From: Acetobacteraceae bacterium
GTDB taxonomy: Bacteria > Pseudomonadota > Alphaproteobacteria > Acetobacterales > Acetobacteraceae
Assembly: GCA_025356735.1 (NCBI GenBank)
Contig: JANXRT010000437.1
Coordinates: forward strand, 1-11,417
Length of the DNA stretch: 11,417 nucleotides
Reading direction: 5' to 3'
Part shown: in pieces, positions 1 to 8,599 of the stretch
Numbering within the stretch: position 1 is the first letter of the stretch
Layout of the letters: every line of letters begins with the position of its first letter
Made by a program: the position numbers and the translations under genes
Notes under the pieces: model-generated
Databases searched by the model: none
The model's input: the letters and a program-made list of their open reading frames with translations, nothing else
Told to the model about the DNA's origin: nothing

Positions 1-2660
1 CCCGAGAACCGATCCACGTCCCGGGAGCGATCCAGGCTTATGGCGCGCTGCTGTCGATCGATCCTCTGGCTGGCTTCACGATCGTCGCAGCGAGCCGTAA
101 TGTGGCAGCGCTTCTGCTGGGTGTGGATGCGGCGATCGGCCGGGATCTTGATGGTCTTCTCGGGGCGGATTTCGCAGCCGGCGTGCGGCGTCGCTTCGGC
201 GAGGGCAAGCTGCGGGGCCAGACGCCTTGGCAAACCACCCTGGAGCCGGCACTTCATCGAGCGGCAGGCCTCGCCCAGCCGGTGCACGTTGACGTGCACT
301 GCCATGGCGGGCTGATCCTGATTGAGCTGGAAGCGGCCGGCCCGCTCGACCAGGCTCGGGCGCTGACTTCGATCCGCGGTTTGCAGGAGACGATCGTCGA
401 CCTGCGGGAAACGCAAGGCAGGCTGGAAGCGCTGGCGCATGCCACGGCGCAGGGCATCCGCGCGCTGACCGGCTATGAACGCGTGCTGATCTACCGGTTC
501 GACGCCGAGTGGAACGGGCAGGCGATCGGCGAGGACAAAATCGAAAGTTGGCAACAGTCGCTGGACGGGCTGCACTTCCCGGCGTCCGACATACCCGCCC
601 AGGCGCGGGAGCTCTACCGGCGCAGCGCGGTGCGCTGGGTGCCGGATCGCGATGCCGAGCCGGTGCCGCTGGACGTCGATCCGGCATGGGCGTCGAACCT
701 GACGCCGCCCTCCATCGACCTGTCGTTCGCCCGGCTGCGCGCAATGTCCCCGATCCATCTCCAGTATCACCGCAACATGGGCGTCAATGGCTCGATGTCG
801 CTGTCGATTCTGGTCGATGACCGGCTGTGGGGCCTGGTCGTGTGCCACCACCGCGAGCCGCATCACCCGGCACCCTCCGAACGGGCGGCAGCGATCGCGC
901 TGACCGACGCGTTCGCCTTGCGCGTCGGGCCGGCCGAGCGGATCGATGCCGAGCAGGCGCGGCGCGGCGACCTGGCGCGGCTGCTGGCGCTGCTGGCCGA
1001 CATGGCGGAGGCCGAGAACGTCACCGCGGCGTTGACCGCCGGCAAGGTCAACATCGGGCATCTGTTCAACGCAACCGGCGCCGCGGTGATCTACGAGGGA
1101 AATTTCTCGGTGTTGGGACAGACACCCTCCGAAAATGCCATCCGCGAGCTCGCCGCGTGGCTTCGCCACCAGGATGGCGGGCGAAAGATGTTTCACACCG
1201 ATAACCTGTCCGCCGCCTTCAGGCCGTGGGAATATCACAGTGCCCTCGCCAGCGGCGTGCTGGCGGTGTTCCTGTCGGCCGATCGGTCCGACATGCTGCT
1301 GTGGTTCCGCCCGGAGGAGCCTCAGCTCGTCGATTGGGGCGGCGACCCGGACAAGGAGGTCCTGGCGGACGGATCGGTGATGCCGCGCCAGTCCTTCGAG
1401 CGCTGGGTCGAGACGCGGCACGGCTTCGCCGCTCCCTGGGCCGAATGGGAGATGGAGCTCGCCGAGCAGCTTCGGCACGGTATCTCCGACGTCATCGTGC
1501 GCAGCCTGCGCCGGATTGCCGAACTCGACGACCGGCTGCGCCAAAGCCAGAAGATGGAGGCGGTCGGCCAGCTCACCGGCGGCATCTCGCACGACTTCAA
1601 CAACCTGCTGACCGGAATAGTCGGCAGCCTGAACCTGATACGGACCCGCATCGGCCAGGGCAGGGAAAACGACATCGACCGCTATATCACCGCCGCCCTG
1701 TCCTGCGTCGATCGCGCCGCCACCCTGACGCACCGGCTACTGGCGTTCTCCCGCCGCCAAACGCTCGATCCGAAACCTGTCGAGGTCGGGCCGCTGGTGG
1801 CCTCGATGGTCGAGCTGATCGGCCGCACGGTAGGGCCGGCGATCGCGCTCGAGGTCGGGATGGCGGACGGCATGTGGCGCACGCTGTGCGATGCCAACCA
1901 GCTTGAGAACGCGCTGCTCAACCTGGCGATCAACGCACGCGACGCCATGCCGGACGGCGGACGGCTGGTTATCGCGGCGGCCAACGTGAAGCTCAACGAC
2001 GCTACGGATGACCTCGCGCCCGGTGACTATGTCGCGTTGTCGGTGACCGACACCGGCACCGGCATGCCGCCGGATGTCGTCGCCCGGGTATTCGAGCCGT
2101 TCTTCACCACCAAGCCGATCGGTGCCGGCACCGGCCTTGGCCTGTCCATGGTCTATGGCTTCGCCAGGCAGTCTGACGGCGACACGGTCATCGACAGCGT
2201 ACCGGGCCGGGGCACCACCGTGCGCCTGTACCTGCCGCGCCACTTGGGACCGGGCGCGGTGGCCGCCGGGCCTGTCGCCGCGGGACGGGGGACCGCCGCA
2301 TCGGGCGAGACGGTAATGGTGGTGGACGACGAGCCGGTGGTGCGGCTGCTGATCGGCGAGGTGCTGCGCGACCTCGGCTACGACGTGATCGAGGCGGCGG
2401 ACGCGGCCGAGGCGCTGAGGGTGCTGCGGCTGAGCCGGCGCGTCGATCTTCTGGTCAGCGATGTCGGGCTGCCGGGGGGCATGAACGGGCGGCAGCTTGC
2501 CGACGCGGCGCGGCAGCATCGCCCCGAACTCAAGGTGCTGTTCATCACCGGCTATGCCGAGAACGGCGCCTTCGGTGGCGGCATGGAAGCCGGGATGCAG
2601 CTGCTGGCCAAGCCCTTCGCCATGGATATGCTGGCCACCAGAATTCGAACGATGCTGTGA
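1..2660 (+). CDS. bphP: Bacteriophytochrome hybrid histidine kinase, 5' end outside window
   Basis: A red/far-red photoreceptor that should bind biliverdin and control a phosphorelay. The frame is open from base 3 without a start, and the first residues read REPIHVPGAIQAYGALL, the start of the phytochrome PAS domain, so the gene begins upstream; the ATG at 102 is internal. The chromophore Cys, by comparison with CEREPIH of Deinococcus BphP, should be one codon beyond the left edge. Domains in order: PAS (about 3-350), GAF with FPASDIPAQARELY (near 580) and SPIHLQYHRNMG (near 750), PHY with the tongue motif MPRQSF (near 1380), HisKA with phospho-acceptor His at 1590 (GISHDFNNLL), HATPase with N box (NALLNLAINARDAMP), G boxes (DTGTG, GTGLGLSMVYGF), then a fused REC domain (about 2310-2657) with acidic pair VVDDEP, phospho-Asp at 2460 (VSDVGLP), Thr in FITGY and Lys at 2610. 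All catalytic residues look intact. The phosphate acceptor beyond REC is not in the window. Confidence 0.95.
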   Translation, partial: REPIHVPGAIQAYGALLSIDPLAGFTIVAASRNVAALLLGVDAAIGRDLDGLLGADFAAGVRRRFGEGKLRGQTPWQTTLEPALHRAAGLAQPVHVDVHCHGGLILIELEAAGPLDQARALTSIRGLQETIVDLRETQGRLEALAHATAQGIRALTGYERVLIYRFDAEWNGQAIGEDKIESWQQSLDGLHFPASDIPAQARELYRRSAVRWVPDRDAEPVPLDVDPAWASNLTPPSIDLSFARLRAMSPIHLQYHRNMGVNGSMSLSILVDDRLWGLVVCHHREPHHPAPSERAAAIALTDAFALRVGPAERIDAEQARRGDLARLLALLADMAEAENVTAALTAGKVNIGHLFNATGAAVIYEGNFSVLGQTPSENAIRELAAWLRHQDGGRKMFHTDNLSAAFRPWEYHSALASGVLAVFLSADRSDMLLWFRPEEPQLVDWGGDPDKEVLADGSVMPRQSFERWVETRHGFAAPWAEWEMELAEQLRHGISDVIVRSLRRIAELDDRLRQSQKMEAVGQLTGGISHDFNNLLTGIVGSLNLIRTRIGQGRENDIDRYITAALSCVDRAATLTHRLLAFSRRQTLDPKPVEVGPLVASMVELIGRTVGPAIALEVGMADGMWRTLCDANQLENALLNLAINARDAMPDGGRLVIAAANVKLNDATDDLAPGDYVALSVTDTGTGMPPDVVARVFEPFFTTKPIGAGTGLGLSMVYGFARQSDGDTVIDSVPGRGTTVRLYLPRHLGPGAVAAGPVAAGRGTAASGETVMVVDDEPVVRLLIGEVLRDLGYDVIEAADAAEALRVLRLSRRVDLLVSDVGLPGGMNGRQLADAARQHRPELKVLFITGYAENGAFGGGMEAGMQLLAKPFAMDMLATRIRTML

Positions 2661-2662
2661 GG

Positions 2663-2689
2663 ATGCTCATGTCGCGGACGGTATCGTGA
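2663..2689 (+). other. Possible 8-codon leader ORF before bphO
   Basis: ATG at 2663 (second ATG at 2669) opens the frame MLMSRTVS and stops at TGA 2687-2689, which overlaps the proposed GTG start of the heme oxygenase gene as GTGA. The bases just before it (TGAGG, 2658-2662) contain the phytochrome stop codon. The arrangement could couple bphO translation to the preceding gene, or be chance in a 25-base spacer. No homology can be claimed for so short a peptide. Confidence 0.15.
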
Positions 2690-3258
2690 CAACGATCGTC
2701 CGGGGCGCGGTGCTGGCGCATCTGCGGCTGGCGACTCGCGCGGCGCACGATCGGCTTGAGGGCGGGACCGGGCTGACCGACGAAAGCCTCGACCTCGCCG
2801 CCTACCGAAACCAGCTGCAACGTTTTCACGGGTTCTGGCGCGGCTGGCAGCCCCTGGTCGCGGCCCGGCTCCAGGACGACGCCTTCCTGGCGCCGCGCCG
2901 CCGCCTGCACCTGCTCGCCGACGACCTCGCGGCACTCGGTTTGTCACAGGCGGCGATCGACGCCCTGCCGATCTGCCCGATGCCGGCGCTAGCCGATGCG
3001 GCAGCGGCGATCGGCTCGCTCTATGTGATGGAAGGCTCCACCCTCGGAGGCCGGGTCATCCTCGGCCATCTCGAACGCCGATTTGGGCTGACGGGCCTCG
3101 GCTGCTCCTATTTCACCGGCTACGGCAGCGCCACGGGCGCGATGTGGCGATCGTTCCTGGCGCGGCTGGACCTCTGTCCGATGGCTCAGGCGCACCGCAT
3201 CGCGGCCGGCGCGACCGCGACGTTCGACCAGGTTGGATGGTGGCTGAGGCGCGAATGA
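2686..3258 (+). CDS. bphO: Heme oxygenase, bacteriophytochrome-associated (BphO type)
   Basis: Predicted cytoplasmic enzyme opening heme to biliverdin, iron and CO; biliverdin is the chromophore of the phytochrome encoded just upstream. With the GTG start at 2686 the protein is 190 residues, normal for the family. The proximal heme ligand is most likely His21 in LRLATRAAHDRLE, and residues 113-122 (YVMEGSTLGG) match the distal-helix signature of bacterial PigA/BphO heme oxygenases. The frame stays open far upstream inside bphP, but resemblance to the family begins only around residue 10, so an upstream ATG is unlikely. GTG at 2710 is a second possible start. Only 25 bases separate it from bphP, so the two are probably co-transcribed. 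The order bphP then bphO is the reverse of the commoner bphO-bphP arrangement. Confidence 0.88.
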   Translation: MTTIVRGAVLAHLRLATRAAHDRLEGGTGLTDESLDLAAYRNQLQRFHGFWRGWQPLVAARLQDDAFLAPRRRLHLLADDLAALGLSQAAIDALPICPMPALADAAAAIGSLYVMEGSTLGGRVILGHLERRFGLTGLGCSYFTGYGSATGAMWRSFLARLDLCPMAQAHRIAAGATATFDQVGWWLRRE

Positions 3259-3266
3259 GGCGCGGA
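3245..3266 (+). repeat. Two-copy 11-base tandem repeat across the bphO stop
   Basis: TGAGGCGCGAA (3245-3255) is followed directly by TGAGGCGCGGA (3256-3266), with one mismatch. The TGA of the second copy is the stop codon of bphO; the first copy lies in another frame. It may come from a small slippage duplication at the gene end. No function is suggested. Confidence 0.4.
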
Positions 3267-3278
3267 GGTAGAAGCGCC
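3259..3278. terminator. Weak inverted repeat between convergent genes, possible terminator
   Basis: GGCGC (3259-3263) and GCGCC (3274-3278) could form a 5-base-pair GC-only stem with a 10-base loop in the 22 bases between the stop codons of bphO and the convergent prepilin peptidase gene. No T-run follows on either strand, so this is not a textbook intrinsic terminator. It is the only hairpin candidate at this convergent junction. Confidence 0.2.
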
Positions 3279-3280
3279 GC

Positions 3281-4021
3281 CTAGAACAGGCGCAGCCAGA
3301 CCAGCCATAGCGCAAGGCACAGGCCCGGCCCGAACGGCACCGCGGACGCCGCGGTCAGCTTGCCGCCTGGCCGCAGCAGCGCGGCCCCCAGCGTGATCAC
3401 GGCTCCACCGAGCACGACATCGGCAAGCAGCGCCAGGCCAACCCAGGCGCCGGCGCCGGCGAGCAGCTTGGCGTCGCCCTGCCCCAACCCGTCGCGGCCG
3501 CGCCAGGCGCGGTAGCCCAGCGCGATGGCACGGAAGGCAAGGTAGCCCACGATCGTCGCCGATGTCCGGTCCAGCAGCTCGTCCGGGTCGCGCACCAGCG
3601 CCACGATCAGCCCGGCGGGGATCAGCGGCAGGGTCAGGATGTCGGGCAGCCGCATGTGCCGCGCGTCGATCCAGGCCAGCGTCAGCAGAGCCCAGCCGAG
3701 GGCGCAATCGAGCCAAAGTCGGGAGGGATCATCGTCGAGCAGGGCCGCGACGCCGACGACCGCCATGGCGGCAAGCTCGACCGCCGGCGGGAAGAGGCCG
3801 ATCGCCGCGCCGCACGACCGGCAGCGTCCCCGCAACACGATCCAGCTGAGCACCGGCACCAGATCGCGCGCCGCCAGCCGGGTGGCGCAGGCATCGCAGG
3901 CCGAGCGCGACAGCGCGACCGGCCGCCCGGCCGGCAGGCGCTGGATCAGCACGCCGAGGAAGCTGCCGACAAATGGCGCCGCGATCAGCAAGGGGAGCCA
4001 GGCAGGCAGGCGCATCTCCAT
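3281..4021 (-). CDS. gspO: Prepilin peptidase, A24 family (GspO/PilD type)
   Basis: Inner-membrane aspartyl protease that cuts the leader of type IV pilin-like proteins after Gly and, in family members with this architecture, N-methylates the new N-terminus. The 246-residue protein has the full bifunctional layout: an N-terminal membrane segment with VGSFLGVLIQRLP, two Cys pairs (C42/C45 and C67/C70) of the zinc-binding cytoplasmic loop, catalytic Asp119 in WIDARHMRLPD, catalytic Asp183 in GLGQGDAKL, and the C-terminal PFGPGL motif, with about eight hydrophobic segments. Start choice is ATG at 4021 or ATG at 4015; neither has a good Shine-Dalgarno sequence. It is transcribed away from the type II secretion operon, whose three visible pseudopilins are its obvious substrates. 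It could also serve a type IV pilus elsewhere, so pilD would be an equally fair name. Confidence 0.93.
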   Translation of the reverse strand: MEMRLPAWLPLLIAAPFVGSFLGVLIQRLPAGRPVALSRSACDACATRLAARDLVPVLSWIVLRGRCRSCGAAIGLFPPAVELAAMAVVGVAALLDDDPSRLWLDCALGWALLTLAWIDARHMRLPDILTLPLIPAGLIVALVRDPDELLDRTSATIVGYLAFRAIALGYRAWRGRDGLGQGDAKLLAGAGAWVGLALLADVVLGGAVITLGAALLRPGGKLTAASAVPFGPGLCLALWLVWLRLF

Positions 4022-4059
4022 GTGTTTAGTGCTTAGGTAGCATGCTTACGGATGCGCTC

Positions 4060-4074
4060 CAGGGCGCTACCCTG
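4060..4074. promoter_or_regulatory. 15-base dyad, possible operator
   Basis: CAGGG (4060-4064) and CCCTG (4070-4074) form a perfect inverted repeat around a 5-base centre, CGCTA. It lies about 40 bases from the gspO start and 85 from the chosen gspE start. The size suits a dimeric regulator, but a 5-base arm is easily found by chance in GC-rich DNA and no known operator consensus was recognised. Confidence 0.2.
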
Positions 4075-4083
4075 ATGCTTGAA

Positions 4084-4103
4084 GGTGGGGCGGGGGTTTG
4101 GGG
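4084..4103 (+). other. G-rich tract upstream of gspE, possible G-quadruplex
   Basis: Four G-runs of 2, 4, 5 and 4 bases separated by T, C and TTT occur in 20 bases (4084-4085, 4087-4090, 4092-4096, 4100-4103) on the gspE sense strand. This permits a two-tetrad quadruplex, or a bulged three-tetrad form, in the DNA or in the gspE leader RNA. Only three runs have three or more Gs, so it falls short of the usual three-tetrad rule. Confidence 0.3.
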
Positions 4104-4158
4104 CAGCGCACCATGCTTGCTTCATGCATCCTGCGACCCCTCCCAACCGTATGAGTGG

Positions 4159-5867
<1,709 letters not shown>

Positions 5868-5868
<1 letters not shown>

Positions 5869-7088
5869 TGGCGCTGTTCCGCTACAGCGCGATCGACGGC
5901 GCCGGGCAGCTCGCGACCGGCGAGATGGACGCGGCCAACGAGGCCGAGGTGGTGGCCAGGCTGCGCCGCCAGGGCCACATCCCGATGCGCGCGCAGCCGG
6001 CAGCGGCGGTATCGCGGCTCGGCGGGCTGCTGCAGCTCGAACTCGGTCGGTCGTCGCTGCGCCGCCAGGATGTGGCCGAGCTCACCGGCGAGCTTTCGAT
6101 CATGCTGACGGCGGGCCAGGACCTCGACCACGCGCTGCGCTTCCTGGTCGAGACCGCCGCCGCCCCGCGCGTTGCCCGCGTGGTCGGCCAGATCCGCGAC
6201 AGCGTGCGCGATGGCGGTGCGCTGGCGACCGCGATGTCGAGGCATCCCGGCAGCTTTTCGAGGATGTACATAGGGCTCGTTCGGGCCGGGGAAGCGGGCG
6301 GCACCCTGGCGCCGACCCTGGCCCATCTCGCGACCCTGCTGGAGCGCGAGCGCGCACTGGCCTCGACCATCGCCTCGGCGATGATCTACCCGATTATCCT
6401 GGTGGTGGTCGCGCTGGGCTCGATCACGCTGCTGCTGACCGAGGTGCTGCCGCAATTCCTGCCTTTGTTCGCGCAGAACGGCGTGGCGCTGCCGCGGCCG
6501 ACGCAGATGCTGGTGGCGATGGGTGATGCGGTATCAAGCTACGGCCTGTATGCGCTGGCGGCGCTGGTGGCGCTTGTCGCGGCCATTCGCCAGGCGTTGC
6601 GCCGTCCCGGGCCGCGTCTGCTGGCCGACAGCACGATCCTGCGGCTGCCGGTGATCGGCCGGCTGGCGCGTGAAATCCTGGCGGCGCGGTTCAGCCGCAC
6701 GCTCGGCACGCTGATGCTGAACGGCGTGCCGCTGATCGCAGCGCTGGGCATCGTGCGCGACGCGCTGGGCAACCTCGCCGGCGTGGCGGCGGTGGATGCC
6801 GCTACGGTCAGCGCCAAGGGGGGTGGCGGCCTGTCACGGCCTTTGTCGGAGTCCGGGATTTTTCCGCTGCGGATGATCTACCTGCTGCGGTTGGGAGAGG
6901 AGACGGCGCAGCTTGGCGCCATGTCGCTGCGCGCCGCCGAGGTTCATGAGGCCCAGGCGCGGGCCGGCGTGCAGCGCGTGGTGGCGCTGCTGGTGCCGGC
7001 GATCACCATCCTGATGGGTGCGGCGATCGCCGGCATCGTTTCCTCGCTGCTGCTGGCAATGCTGAGTCTCAACGACCTTGCCAACTAA
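5868..7088 (+). CDS. gspF: Type II secretion inner-membrane platform protein GspF
   Basis: Polytopic inner-membrane protein forming the assembly platform turned by GspE. It has 406 residues, the family's usual length. It starts MALFRYSAIDGAGQLATGEM, the standard N-terminus, and contains two T2SSF repeats: about 68-190 with ELTGELSIMLTAG and VRAGEAGGTL, and about 270-392 with FSRTLGTLMLNGVPL and RLGEETAQLG. Three hydrophobic segments lie at about 174-194, 224-242 and 371-397. ATG 5868 shares its A with the gspE stop TGA, giving tight coupling. The frame is also open upstream within gspE, but that extension is an out-of-frame reading of GspE. The gene after it is gspH, whereas the usual neighbour is gspG. 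Confidence 0.95.
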
Positions 7089-7515
7089 ACAGGATCGCGG
7101 GTTCACGCTGATCGAGGTGCTTGTAGTGCTCTCGGTACTTGCCCTGATGGTCGGGCTGGTTGTGGCGCGCGGGCCGCCGCGCAGCGCCACGCTGCAAATG
7201 CGCGCGGTGGTTGGCACGTTGGTCGAGGACCTTCGGCGGACACGGGCCCGGGCGATCGCCGGCAACAATCGGCTGGTGGTCGGCTTCGACGCGCGGCGCC
7301 ACCTCTATCAGCCGCAGGGCGAGGCGGCGCGCCTGCTGCCGACGGAGCTTGGATTTTCGATGGTCGCCGGTGCCGGCGAGGCGCTGCCCGAAATCAGCTT
7401 CGCGCCCGACGGCAGCTCGTCCGGCGGGCGCGTCCTGCTGGTCGAGGGCAGCCGCCGCCGGCTGGTGGAAGTGAACTGGCTGACCGGCCGGGTGAGCGTC
7501 GCCGATGCCGGATGA
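7078..7515 (+). CDS. gspH: Type II secretion minor pseudopilin GspH
   Basis: Pseudopilin of 145 residues carrying an 8-residue leader ending in Gly8, then Phe9 and Glu13 (G/FTLIEVLVVL), the prepilin peptidase site, followed by one hydrophobic helix to about residue 30. The C-terminal part has ISFAPDGSSSGG (about 106-117), the signature of the GspH/FimT domain; it lacks the sequence features of the major pseudopilin GspG. The start must be TTG 7078: a TGA at 7063-7065 closes the frame upstream and no other ATG, GTG or TTG precedes the cleavage site. The gene overlaps the end of gspF by 11 bases. GspH is thought to sit in the pseudopilus near the tip, made of minor pseudopilins. Confidence 0.88.
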   Translation: MPTKQDRGFTLIEVLVVLSVLALMVGLVVARGPPRSATLQMRAVVGTLVEDLRRTRARAIAGNNRLVVGFDARRHLYQPQGEAARLLPTELGFSMVAGAGEALPEISFAPDGSSSGGRVLLVEGSRRRLVEVNWLTGRVSVADAG

Positions 7516-7933
7516 TCGGGCGGAAGCCGGCTTCACCCTGCTGGAGGTGCTGGTCGCCTTCATCATCGCGGCGCTGGCGTTGGGCATGCTGTTCCAGGGC
7601 GCGGTCGGCGGGCTGCGCTCAGCGCGGGTCTCCGGCCAGTATCAGGAGGCGTTGTCGCGGGCGCGCTCGCATCTCGCGGCGATCGGCCATGGCAGCCGGA
7701 TGATGGCCGGCGAGCAGCAGGGCGAGGACGGGCGCGGCTTTCACTGGCGGGTGCGGACCCTGCCGGCCGGCAGCGTGCCGGTGGCACGCGGCGATGCCGC
7801 GACCGTGGCGCGCGGCCCGGTCGCGGTGCTGTTCGACGTCGCCGTGACCGTGTCGTGGCGCGCCGAGGAGGCTACCCGCATGGTGACGCTGGAAGGGCGC
7901 CGGATCGGGATCGCGCCGCCGGCGGCGCCATGA
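7505..7933 (+). CDS. gspI: Type II secretion minor pseudopilin GspI
   Basis: A 142-residue pseudopilin with leader MPDDRAEAG, then Phe10 and Glu14 (FTLLEVLVAFIIAALALGMLF), matching the GspI N-terminus, and a short C-terminal globular domain ending in a beta-rich segment (VAVTVSWRAEEATRMVTLEG). Family members are commonly near 120-130 residues, so the length is normal to slightly long. ATG 7505 lies 11 bases inside gspH; GGTGAG at about 7490 is a possible Shine-Dalgarno. The leader is net acidic, unusual because prepilin leaders are usually basic. In known systems GspI nucleates the I-J-K tip complex. GspI is assigned from position between H and J and from the N-terminal helix; the globular part alone would not settle it. 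Confidence 0.82.
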   Translation: MPDDRAEAGFTLLEVLVAFIIAALALGMLFQGAVGGLRSARVSGQYQEALSRARSHLAAIGHGSRMMAGEQQGEDGRGFHWRVRTLPAGSVPVARGDAATVARGPVAVLFDVAVTVSWRAEEATRMVTLEGRRIGIAPPAAP

Positions 7934-8550
7934 CGCGGCACCGTTCCGATTGGTCAAACTCGGACAGCTCCGAGGGCTTCACGCTGCTGGAGGTCCTGGT
8001 GGCGCTGGTGGTCATGGGCTTCCTGCTCGTGGGGTTGAGCCAGGGCACGCGCTTCGGGCTGCGCGCCTGGGACATTCAGGCACGCATGATCGACGAGCAT
8101 GGTGAGCTCGACGCCGTCGATCGCGCGTTGCGCCGGCTGATCCAGCAGCTCGATCCGGGCACCCCGACCACCGGTTCGACCCTGGCCGGCACCGCGCGGC
8201 AGATCGTCTTCACCTCCGACCTGCCGATGGCGGCGGTGGCGGCGACGCGCCGCGCCGACATGATCCTGGCGGTGGATGCGGCGCACCGGCTGATGCTACG
8301 TTGGACGCCGCACATGCATGCCGTGCGGATCGGCCCGCCGCCGGCCTTGCAGGATGCCGAGCTGTTGCGCGGCGTCGATCGGCTGGAGATCGGCTACTGG
8401 CGCCGCGACGGGGTGGGCGGCTGGCTAAGCCGGTGGTCGGATCGCGAGTTGCCGGCGTTGATCCGGATACGGATCGTGTTCGTAGAGGGAGACGCGCGAA
8501 CCTCGCCGGATATCGTCGCGGCGCCGATGCTCGGTCGGCAGGAGAGTTGA
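7930..8550 (+). CDS. gspJ: Type II secretion minor pseudopilin GspJ
   Basis: A 206-residue pseudopilin with a 16-residue leader ending in Gly16, then Phe17 and Glu21 (FTLLEVLVALVVMGFLLVGL), and a long globular domain with the family's LRAW after the helix, an Arg-rich helix (VDRALRRLIQQLDP) and LEIGYWRRDGVGGW near the C-terminus. ATG 7930 overlaps the gspI stop as ATGA. The frame is open further up to ATG 7855, but that start would put 41 residues before the cleavage site and overlap gspI by 79 bases, so 7930 is preferred. GspJ joins GspI and GspK in the pseudopilus tip in known systems; no gspK follows it here. Confidence 0.85.
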   Translation: MTRHRSDWSNSDSSEGFTLLEVLVALVVMGFLLVGLSQGTRFGLRAWDIQARMIDEHGELDAVDRALRRLIQQLDPGTPTTGSTLAGTARQIVFTSDLPMAAVAATRRADMILAVDAAHRLMLRWTPHMHAVRIGPPPALQDAELLRGVDRLEIGYWRRDGVGGWLSRWSDRELPALIRIRIVFVEGDARTSPDIVAAPMLGRQES

Positions 8551-8599
8551 GGGCCGGCCGTTCGCGTTCCCCGACGTTTGAAGGCATATAGCGGACATA
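8551..8599 (+). other. 49-base spacer between gspJ and gspL
   Basis: This is the only appreciable gap inside the secretion operon, and it stands at the position where gspK is normally found. I see no open frame, no pilin-like leader and no recognisable gspK remnant in it. TTGAAG (8578) and CATAAT (8596) resemble promoter boxes but are only 12 bases apart, too close for a sigma-70 promoter. GGA at 8593-8595 may serve as a weak ribosome binding site for gspL. Confidence 0.5.

Larger units (their letters stand above)
4022..4158. promoter_or_regulatory. Divergent intergenic region between gspO and gspE
   Basis: This 137-base space lies between the ATG of the leftward peptidase gene and the chosen start of gspE and should carry promoters for both transcripts. 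Its translation in the gspE frame has visibly less G/C at third positions than the rest of gspE and shows no GspE-like sequence, supporting a non-coding role. I see no convincing -35/-10 pair. Small structures present are the palindrome AGCATGCT (4039-4046), GCTTA repeated at 4031 and 4044, the dyad at 4060-4074 and the G-rich tract at 4084-4103. If gspE really starts at ATG 4042, only 20 bases would separate the two genes and the promoters would lie inside coding sequence. Confidence 0.4.

Noticed and set aside
1737..2519. A 260-codon minus-strand frame within the phytochrome kinase.
   Set aside because: It is opposite the intact HATPase and REC domains, has no recognised motif and is typical of antisense GC bias.
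4042..4158. N-terminal extension of gspE from ATG 4042.
   Set aside because: The 39 added residues show no GspE resemblance, third positions are less GC-rich than in the gene body, and the start would lie 20 bases from the divergent gene. It is kept only as an alternative start.
7078..7515. Reading this gene as the missing major pseudopilin GspG.
   Set aside because: The C-terminal FAPDGSSSGG segment is a GspH/FimT signature and the region after the helix lacks GspG features, so H is the better call.
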